From: Ignavibacteriales bacterium | GTDB taxonomy: Bacteria > Bacteroidota > Ignavibacteria > UBA10030 > SZUA-254 | Direction: 5' to 3' | DNA: 64,000 nucleotides | NCBI GenBank assembly: GCA_016218025.1 | Contig: JACRFD010000074.1 | Span: forward strand, 116,060 to 180,059 | Part shown: piece by piece, positions 26,876 to 34,400 of the stretch | How positions within the stretch are numbered: position 1 is the first letter of the stretch | Layout of the letters: each line of letters begins with the position of its first letter | Notes under the pieces: generated by a model | Told to the model about the DNA's origin: nothing | The model's input: only the letters and a program-made list of their open reading frames with translations | Databases searched by the model: none | Position numbers and translations under genes: made by a program

Positions 26876-27111
26876 ATAGCTACACTTGTCTCCGCGATAT
26901 ACGCTTCGAGTGTGGGCGCGTCGGATTCCAAATGATCAAAAAACTTTTTCCTTCCATAATGTTTGACAAAAAATCGGATAGCGCTTTCGGTATCCTTTAG
27001 GGCTTCTGCATAAGTATTCCCTTGTCCCACTATAGCACCGCGTGTAAAACCCAATGGATATCCTACGTATCCATCTTCATGACGTTCAATTACAATCTTT
27101 AAATGTTTCAT
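26872..27111 (-). CDS. hicB: HicB antitoxin
   Basis: A 79-residue HicB-type antitoxin: MKHLKIVIERHEDGYVGYPLGFTRGAIVGQGNTYAEALKDTESAIRFFVKHYG. The G-x-T-x-x-E-A-L-x-D motif and the initial beta-hairpin are typical; there is no separate DNA-binding domain. It is the first gene of the pair. The pair is bracketed by short direct repeats. Confidence 0.9.
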   Translation of the reverse strand: MKHLKIVIERHEDGYVGYPLGFTRGAIVGQGNTYAEALKDTESAIRFFVKHYGRKKFFDHLESDAPTLEAYIAETSVAI

Positions 27112-27168
27112 ATATCACCTGGACAGTATCCGAAGTTTATCCGCCGAAATCCCAACGGGATGAAGGCT

Positions 27169-27208
27169 GGCTACGCTAATTTATCTAATTATGAGTTAAT
27201 TGTTGTTT
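27169..27208. repeat. Flanking repeat, hicB side
   Basis: Contains the same 12-base and 14-base units as 26576-26635, in the same order. Together they bracket hicBA at a distance of about 590 bases. Confidence 0.65.
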
Positions 27209-27457
27209 TTGTTAAGTCTATTTAATCCAAAATTCGTTGTGTAAAGTAAAAAGAAGAATACTTAATTCAAAATAGTTTGTGTAAAGCTGGCTTAACTCAA
27301 TGATCGTGAGTAGAACTCGCTCTCAGTGAGCAATATAGGGTATGTACCAAAAGTTCAAAAAATGTTACATATCATCAATTATATGTTATTTCGCATTACA
27401 TGTCCTTCTTTTAGCAAAGTGACAGCAACATTCATGGTGACATCTATGGCTCTATAA

Positions 27458-27501
27458 CGCAGACATGAAGCCTGCCTGCTGCAGGCAGGTCTGCGGCTAC
27501 C
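27458..27501. repeat. GGTAGCCGCAGA repeat carrying a nested palindrome
   Basis: On the minus strand this reads GGTAGCCGCAGA, then a 19-base palindrome with arms CCTGCCTGC/GCAGGCAGG, then CTTCATGTCTGCG. The copy at 22580 has the same outer parts without the inner palindrome, so the palindrome looks inserted into the older repeat. Confidence 0.6.
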
Positions 27502-27535
27502 ACGTAGATACTACTCTTCCTGCGGCTCGGATTTC

Positions 27536-27589
27536 TTAACAATTTCATAACATTGCAATAACCTGCCGGTAATCTTTAATTCATAGATT
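27536..27589 (+). promoter_or_regulatory. Pho box and promoter of pstCAB-phoU
   Basis: Four six-base units with exact 11-base period: TTAACA (27536), ATAACA (27547), ATAACC (27558), GTAATC (27569). A -10-like TAGATT begins nine bases after the last unit (27584-27589), the same spacing as at the porin promoter. The 16 bases TTTCTTAACAATTTCA are identical at both sites. Confidence 0.7.
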
Positions 27590-27639
27590 GTTATGCTGGA
27601 TATTAGTATACATCATAAAATCATGTCGTATAAAACAAA

Positions 27640-28767
27640 TTGATTCTGAACAGAACACAAACGAACGGTATCTCAACTGATCGAAACACACGATCATCCG
27701 CGCATCATTACACCGCATCCAAAATTGCCGGCGGAAATATAAATCTGAAAAAACGTTTTCGTATCGGTGAATTTATTGCTGAGAATATAATCAAAGGCGT
27801 ATCGTTCATTTCATTTGCCGTCATAGTTTTGATTTTTATTTTCGTCTTCCGTGAAGCGGCGCCGATATTTTCACCAGCTAAACAAACATCTACCACTAAC
27901 ACTGAATTAGTCCAGGAAACTTACGGCGAAGAATCGTCTACTGCAAACGAGACTGTTACCGAGCAGAAAAATAAATCGGTGGAATCATCCGGATCCGAAG
28001 GTGAAGCGACTGCCCAAAATTTGCTCGGCAAAGAATGGCAGCCCGTTTCAGAAAATCCAAAATACGGATTGCTTCCGTTGATTGTCGGAAGTTTCAAAGT
28101 AACATTTATTGCAGTTCTTATTGGCGCACCGATAGCGATACTCGCCGCTTTGTACACATCGTTCTTCGCGCCGAGAAAACTCAGAGAATTCCTTAAACCC
28201 GCGATTGAATTTCTATCCGGTTTCCCATCCGTTGTAATCGGTTTTTTCGCGCTCGTTACATTGGCAAGTTTATTCCAAAATCTTTTCGGATATCAATACC
28301 GACTTAACGCGTTCGTTGGAGGAATTGCTCTCTCTCTTGCCGCTATACCGATTATTTACAGCGTAACAGAGGATGCTCTTTCTGCTGTTCCAAAATTTAT
28401 GACAGAAGCGAGCTTAGCGCTTGGCGCAACTAAATGGCAAACAGCTCTCTTCGTTGTTTTACCTGCGGCAACTCCGGGCGTATTCGCGGCGCTTCTTCTT
28501 GGTGTTGGACGAGCATTCGGAGAAACCATGATTGTATTAATGGCAACAGGCAATGCAACTTTGATGTCGATGAATTTTTTCGAGCCGATTCGCACAATGT
28601 CGGCAACCATCGGTGCGGAGATGGCAGAGGTTGTTTTCGGCGATACACATTATAACGTTTTATTTTTCATCGGTTCGATTCTTTTCATTTTTACATTCAT
28701 CTTGAATGCTGTCGCCGAATTTTATGTACGCAATAAACTCCAGAAGAAATTTCAGGGAACCGCATGA
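27640..28767 (+). CDS. pstC: PstC, phosphate ABC transporter permease
   Basis: Inner-membrane permease of the Pst importer, 375 residues if read from TTG at 27640. TM1 (GVSFISFAVIVLIFIFVFREAAPIF) is followed by an unusual stretch of about 50 residues rich in Thr, Ser and Glu (about 85-135) before GKEWQPVSENPKYGLLPLIVGSFKVT. The permease core has the EAA loop [26 protein letters not shown] and FGETMIVLMATGN. No ATG start exists in frame upstream of TM1, and no Shine-Dalgarno site is seen, so the start is uncertain. The stop overlaps the pstA ATG by four bases. Confidence 0.9.
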   Translation: MILNRTQTNGISTDRNTRSSAHHYTASKIAGGNINLKKRFRIGEFIAENIIKGVSFISFAVIVLIFIFVFREAAPIFSPAKQTSTTNTELVQETYGEESSTANETVTEQKNKSVESSGSEGEATAQNLLGKEWQPVSENPKYGLLPLIVGSFKVTFIAVLIGAPIAILAALYTSFFAPRKLREFLKPAIEFLSGFPSVVIGFFALVTLASLFQNLFGYQYRLNAFVGGIALSLAAIPIIYSVTEDALSAVPKFMTEASLALGATKWQTALFVVLPAATPGVFAALLLGVGRAFGETMIVLMATGNATLMSMNFFEPIRTMSATIGAEMAEVVFGDTHYNVLFFIGSILFIFTFILNAVAEFYVRNKLQKKFQGTA

Positions 28768-29660
28768 AGAAGAAAATTATCGGATGGATATTTGTTTTTT
28801 CTACTGCTGCGGCAACCCTGTTGATAGTTTCGGCTATCGGTTTCATGTTGTTTGAAATCATCAGAGGCGGTTGGGGAAAAATATCCTGGGAATTTCTTAC
28901 CGGCGCACCGGCAGAAGGAATGACGGCAGGCGGAATATTCCCCGCGATTATCGGCACGGTGTTGCTGGTTCTCATTATGTCTGTTGCGGCTGTTCCAATC
29001 GGAACAATCACGGCAATCTATCTCAGTGAATACGCAAACCGCAATTCAATCTTCACGAAATTGATACGCTTTGCTGTGAACACGCTGGCGGGAGTTCCTG
29101 CAATTGTTTTCGGACTTTTCGGGCTTGGATTCTTCGTACAATTTGTTGGCGGCGGTATCGATAAATTTATTTCAGGTGACGCGCAATTACATTGGGGACA
29201 GCCGAATATTCTCTGGGCAAGTCTCACTATGGCACTCTTAACACTTCCTGTTGTGATTGTTTCTGTCGAAGAATCGTTGCGGGCAGTTCCAAGAGATTTA
29301 CGGGAAGGAAGTCTTGCGCTTGGAGCAACAAAATTTCAAACGATTATAAAAGTAGTTCTTCCGAATGCTTACACAGGAATTCTCACCGGCGCTATTTTAG
29401 CAGTGGGTCGCGGCGCGGGCGAGGTAGCGCCGATTCTATTCACCGGTGTTGCATATTTTCTGCCTCATCTTCCGTCGTCGCTATCAGATCAATTCATGCA
29501 GCTCGGCTACCACCTTTACGTGATGTCGACTCAGTCCACCGATGTTGAAGCGACAATTGGAATCCAATACGCAACGGCTCTTGTTTTGCTTGCATTAACG
29601 TTTCTCTTAAATTTCTCTGCTGTATTTTTACGATACAGATTGCGGGCAAAAGCGATATAA
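28764..29660 (+). CDS. pstA: PstA, phosphate ABC transporter permease
   Basis: A 298-residue inner-membrane permease that pairs with PstC. Six hydrophobic helices are visible. The EAA loop reads [49 protein letters not shown], standard for PstA. It begins inside the pstC stop (ATGA overlap) and ends two bases before pstB. Length is normal. Confidence 0.95.
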   Translation: MKKKIIGWIFVFSTAAATLLIVSAIGFMLFEIIRGGWGKISWEFLTGAPAEGMTAGGIFPAIIGTVLLVLIMSVAAVPIGTITAIYLSEYANRNSIFTKLIRFAVNTLAGVPAIVFGLFGLGFFVQFVGGGIDKFISGDAQLHWGQPNILWASLTMALLTLPVVIVSVEESLRAVPRDLREGSLALGATKFQTIIKVVLPNAYTGILTGAILAVGRGAGEVAPILFTGVAYFLPHLPSSLSDQFMQLGYHLYVMSTQSTDVEATIGIQYATALVLLALTFLLNFSAVFLRYRLRAKAI

Positions 29661-29662
29661 GT

Positions 29663-30424
29663 ATGACAACTGAAACTAAAATTGTAACAAAGAATCTCAA
29701 TCTCCATTACGGGGAGAAACACGCGCTGAAAAATATCTCACTCGATATTCCGGTAAACCGTGTTACAGCGTTGATTGGTCCTTCGGGTTGTGGAAAGTCC
29801 ACTTTCCTCCGTTCTCTTAACCGTATGAATGACCTTATCGATAACGCAAAAATAGATGGTTCGGTTTTGATCGATGGAACAGACATTTACCACAACGGCA
29901 TCGACGTTGTTGAGTTACGAAAAAAGGTTGGAATGATTTTCCAAAAATCTAATCCATTCCCAAAATCGATATACGACAACGTCGCCTATGGACCGAGGAT
30001 AAATGGAATTCATGATAAGAAAATATTGGATGAGATCGTTGAGCAGAGTTTGCAGCGTTCTGCTCTTTTAGATGAAGTCAAAGACGATCTCAAAAAAAGC
30101 GGACTTGCACTTTCCGGAGGACAGCAGCAGCGGCTGTGTATCGCACGTGCATTGGCAGTCAATCCGGATGTTCTTCTGATGGATGAACCGGCAAGCGCCC
30201 TCGATCCAATTGCAACTGCAAAAATTGAAGAACTTATTTATGAGCTAAAAGAGAACTATACAATTGTCATAGTTACACACAACATGCAGCAAGCCGCACG
30301 CGTAAGTGATTACACCGCATTCTTTTACATAGGCAGTTTGATTGAATATGACGAAACAAAAAAGATTTTCACAACACCAAAAGAAAAACAAACCGAAGAT
30401 TATATCACAGGCAGATTCGGATAA
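29663..30424 (+). CDS. pstB: PstB, phosphate ABC transporter ATPase
   Basis: A 253-residue ATPase that powers phosphate import. Walker A is [20 protein letters not shown], the Q-loop is [23 protein letters not shown], the ABC signature is [33 protein letters not shown] including Walker B, and the switch His is in [21 protein letters not shown]. It is the typical single-domain PstB. A small ORF follows after 18 bases. Confidence 0.97.
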   Translation: MTTETKIVTKNLNLHYGEKHALKNISLDIPVNRVTALIGPSGCGKSTFLRSLNRMNDLIDNAKIDGSVLIDGTDIYHNGIDVVELRKKVGMIFQKSNPFPKSIYDNVAYGPRINGIHDKKILDEIVEQSLQRSALLDEVKDDLKKSGLALSGGQQQRLCIARALAVNPDVLLMDEPASALDPIATAKIEELIYELKENYTIVIVTHNMQQAARVSDYTAFFYIGSLIEYDETKKIFTTPKEKQTEDYITGRFG

Positions 30425-30442
30425 AAACAAGGAACGACAGTT

Positions 30443-30562
30443 ATGTTAATTATAAATGGTATCATCACAATATCGGCACTTTCTGTAACATATTTTATTA
30501 TGAAGAATTTTCCCAGATGGATTGAAACAATTGAAAAAAAGTTTTTCGGCTTTGGGGAATAA
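30443..30562 (+). CDS. Small single-pass membrane protein between pstB and phoU (unrecognised)
   Basis: A 39-residue ORF fills the gap between pstB and phoU. It reads MLIINGIITISALSVTYFIM, one hydrophobic helix, and then KNFPRWIETIEKKFFGFGE, a basic amphipathic tail. AAGGAA stands about 8 bases before the ATG, a better ribosome-binding site than many genes here have. The gap to pstB is 18 bases and the phoU start follows at 26 bases. I recognise no family. It could be an accessory subunit of PstCA or a link to PhoU; a role in the phosphate system is inferred only from position. Confidence 0.6.
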   Translation: MLIINGIITISALSVTYFIMKNFPRWIETIEKKFFGFGE

Positions 30563-30588
30563 TTAACAATATATTTTTGGAAGATCTT

Positions 30589-31269
30589 ATGCAGCGACAC
30601 TTCGAACAGGAACTTAACGGACTTAAGACTAATTTAATCAAGATGGGCAGTCTAGCAGAGAAAGCGGTACATGATTCACTCCAAGCGCTTCTTAACGACG
30701 ATACAGATACCGCCCAGCGTGTAATTGATGGTGAGGATAGAATTAATTCGCTCGAAATTGAGATCGATAATTCCATAGTCGATATATTAGCGCTCCAGCA
30801 GCCGGTTGCAATTGATCTTCGAATGATTCTTTCGGCATTGAAAATCAATAACGATCTTGAACGCATTGGCGATCACGCAGTAAACATCGCGGAATCTGTT
30901 TTCTCCCTGGCAAAATGTGAAAAAGATTCGTATATCTACTTACCTAAGATGGCAGAAGTTGCCGAACAAATGCTCCATAACGCTTTGGACAGTTTTATTC
31001 ATTCCGACACAAAATTGGGAATGGATGTTTTAGGAATGGACGACACGATAGATAATTTCAACAAAGATATTTTCACACGTGTAATAGATCGTATGAAGAA
31101 TAATCAGCGATCTATAGAAGCGGGAATGCACTTGATTCGAGTTAGCCGGAATTTAGAACGAATTGCCGATCTTGCCACAAACATTGCCGAAGAAGTGATT
31201 TTTATTGCGCAAGCGAAAATAATAAAACATCACGCGGATGAGATCAAAATAAATCCACACTCAGAATAA
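30589..31269 (+). CDS. phoU: PhoU, phosphate signalling regulator
   Basis: A 226-residue all-helical protein made of two PhoU repeats. It starts best at the ATG at 30589 (MQRHFEQELNGLKTNLIKMG), with GGAAGA just before it, rather than at TTG 30577. Each half has the metal-binding E-x-x-x-D region: INNDLERIGDHAVNIAESV and RVSRNLERIADLATNIAEEV. PhoU connects the Pst transporter to PhoR and keeps the regulon off when phosphate is plentiful. It closes the pst operon. Confidence 0.95.
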   Translation: MQRHFEQELNGLKTNLIKMGSLAEKAVHDSLQALLNDDTDTAQRVIDGEDRINSLEIEIDNSIVDILALQQPVAIDLRMILSALKINNDLERIGDHAVNIAESVFSLAKCEKDSYIYLPKMAEVAEQMLHNALDSFIHSDTKLGMDVLGMDDTIDNFNKDIFTRVIDRMKNNQRSIEAGMHLIRVSRNLERIADLATNIAEEVIFIAQAKIIKHHADEIKINPHSE

Positions 31270-31355
31270 TGTTATTCAAGTAAGAAATTATTATAGGATT
31301 AATGGAATATCGGATTATTGGAGAAAAGAAATCTTTCTCAGTATGAATTAATTAT

Positions 31356-31391
31356 GAAGGGGATAGTAAGCATTTTTTTACTATCCCCTTC
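31356..31391. terminator. Strong hairpin between convergent phoU and the giant T9SS gene
   Basis: A perfect 14-bp stem, GAAGGGGATAGTAA and TTACTATCCCCTTC, with the loop GCATTTTT. It lies 86 bases after phoU and 12 before the end of the convergent gene. There is no T-run after the stem on either strand, so it may stop transcription only with help or protect mRNA ends. Confidence 0.6.
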
Positions 31392-31403
31392 TTCGTGTGC
31401 AAA

Positions 31404-34400
31404 TTATCTAATCAACAGCATCTTTTTTACTTTGGTGATATTCCCTGCCTGGAGTTTGTAGAAGAACATCCCGCTCGGTAGATCATTCGCATCAAAACTT
31501 ACAGATTTGAAACCTGCGTTTTGCGTTTCATTAACAAGCGTTATCAATTCTCGACCAAGTAGGTCATAAATTTTCAAAGACACATGTGCTTTTTCGGGTA
31601 ACCCATATCTGATTTCAGTAATTGGATTAAACGGATTGGGATAATTCTGATCCAATGAATATTCAGTCGGGACGGTATTTTTTACATCTTTAATATCCGT
31701 TACTAGATCCACGACAAAATCCCAAGTGACCTGCGAGGATAGAATATTTCCATACAAATCCGACAGTGAATCAATGGCAATTCTAATTGTATCACCCTCG
31801 ATCAAATCATTAATATCCTTCGGAGTGATTACAAGTTCATCTCCTTTACACAAGATATTAATATCTATGTTCAGATCTTTTGATACATTATGCATTTTAA
31901 TATGTTGTTTATTCGAAGTAGCGCAATTGATATTTTCACTGAATTGGATTTTGATATCATCACCGGTATTCAGGATTCCATCGGACGGTTGAGGATTACC
32001 AAATGCAGAAGGGGCTATACGATCTACCACACCGGCATAAGTACGTGTAAAGAAAGAATCGACAGAACAATGAGTGGATGCACGAAGTTCATAAATTCCC
32101 TCGGATAATGCCGTCATATCCCAGTTATACAGAATTGAATCGGCTGGTAATAAAGCACGCGGATAATTGAATAATTGTATCCAGTCGTTGGCTCCGTTCA
32201 GCCGATACTCGAATTTAAGTTGCTGCATGCTCATATTTGCTGCATTATAATCTTTTAGAACGATTGCCATTTGATTGTTATTATTCGCGTTAATGATCCA
32301 ATTAAGCGAAGGTTGAACAATTCGGACATCGCTGCATGGTTTTGTAAAATGAACACTGAACGCGACAGTCGTATCGAACTGATCATCGCAGGGAGAATAC
32401 AGATGCAACATAAGGTTTTCATAATCATAAACACTGCCAACTTCCCTCATCACACGTAGAGTTGCCCTCTGCGGATCGGCAGCATTAGGAGGCAAGGAAA
32501 ACTGCAGTTGATCATCACCTAATATTGCACCTCCTACTTGTATAATTACACCATCCGGATTACTGCCCTGCACTATTGACAGTAAATAAGTCCGCGTCTC
32601 ATTGTTTTGAGTTAGATTGTAGAGATAGAGATCGAATGATGCAGGCATCTCCGGTGGTACATTGTTTTGCGAATATGTATTCATAGATAAACCTACGCCT
32701 TCGCGAGGCAGAGTGGGATGTTCCCACGGACAACTGCTCGCACCGCTCAGCAATTTAAATACCGGTGTACCATAGACTGGATCGCCAAGAATGTCAACGG
32801 TAAATGCATCGCCGGGAGCGGCTGCATCATCATCGGCTAATTCAAAACCTATCGTATTCGTTACCTCATAGGTTGTGCTTGCAGAAACACCAATATCGAG
32901 TTTAGCGAATATTTTTACGCCGGCTTCCGCTTCATTGAAATCGCCGGCTTTCGCTCCGATGCTCAATGCAACTTCGGCATCGATAAACAGATTCAATCCT
33001 ATCGACAATGTAGATGTTGATGTGATGGTAGCTTCTTCACTCAGGTTTGTACCTGCTGAAAAAGAAACATTACTCGGGAATTCCGGTATCGGTACTGCGT
33101 TATTTTTCAACGCGGCGTTGTAATCAATCACTTGCTGCCAAACATCGATTTGATTAAGCAATACTTTTGCCGAATCCTGTTTGCGTTTGACACCGGAACT
33201 ATTGAGAACATCAGCCAAACTCTGTAAACCTGGAATAACACTTTCACGGATATAACTTTCAGTGTACAGATATGTAGTTTTAAAACCGTTTCCGTTCCAC
33301 ACTATTCCTGTATCCAGCGCTACACTGCAACTGCTTGAATCATAATCAATAATATCCGTCTTCGCATATACAATGTTGAGCGCCGCACCCATATATACAT
33401 CACCATCCGCACCGGTAATAGCATCGGCATCTGATGTTTTCAATGTTTTTGTTGTCGATATTTTTATTTCCTGTGTACCCTCGATAGTATTGCGCAAACC
33501 GACCTTTGCCTCTACTTCCCCCCCAAGCCATGCGCCGGTAGAACCCAGACCCGGGACTTCACCTCCACCACCAACTTTAAACTTTGCAAAAATACCAACC
33601 CCGACTTCACTTTCAAACGAAAAACCGAGACTCACGCTTGAGCTTGTTTGTGATGAAATATAACTGTAACTCTGATCACCTGGCGGATCGCGCAGTATCA
33701 TCAATGGAATCTCCGGTGATACAGTAGAGAACTGAAATTCACGTGGCTTTTGTCCTCTTACAAATACCCACACCGTATCGTACAAAGTATATTTATCCAC
33801 TTCAGTCTTAACCACAAATCTCTTTTGATACGGATGAACGCCCCCACCTGTTATGTTCGGGTATCCCGGTGTAAGCGGATAATATTTGATGCCACCACCA
33901 AGTTTGATGATCGTATCTTGATTATCATAAGCCACATAATCGTAGATCGTTACATTGCCGCTATCGACTTGGCATTCCAGATCACCATATTTTTCCGTTA
34001 CATTAATTTTTACGGCGTATGTTACTTCCTGTTGTAATATCGGTACGTTGTATACACCGCAGCCTGCCGGTGGCAGATCGCTGATTTTTGTTATCGGCGG
34101 TGAATGATAAATAAAATTGTAAGTAGTATCATACTCAGAAATATCAATTGTATCAGCCGCAAAATAATTAATTATTGTCAAACTATCGGGATGATCGATG
34201 TGTGTCAACTGAACAATATATTTTTGAGCGGGAAGTGTGATTTGATATGCACCGATACTGTCGGTATGAAGTGTAGTTTCGAAACAATTAGAAATCAGAC
34301 TTTTTATATTAATATCTGTAGCGCCCAAAAAGTTATCACATCCACCTGAAACTTTTCCACTGATATTTTTTTTGGTTGTATCTGAAAAAATCAAGTTTGT

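Larger units (their letters stand above)
27112..27535. other. Gene-free repeat-rich stretch before pstC
   Basis: No gene is seen here. It holds the second hicBA flanking repeat (27169-27208), a tandem pair related as TTAATxCAAAAT...TTGTGTAAAG (about 27220-27246 and 27260-27285), and a GGTAGCCGCAGA-type palindromic element at 27458-27501. That element contains a perfect 19-base odd palindrome (27471-27489, arms CCTGCCTGC and GCAGGCAGG). Confidence 0.6.

Noticed and set aside
22703..27111. Whole island as one integrative element with integrase
   Set aside because: No integrase, transposase or long terminal repeats bound the whole segment; the inner repeat pairs suggest several small insertions instead.
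27220..27285. CRISPR-like short tandem repeats
   Set aside because: Only two imperfect copies with about 40-base spacing and no cas genes.
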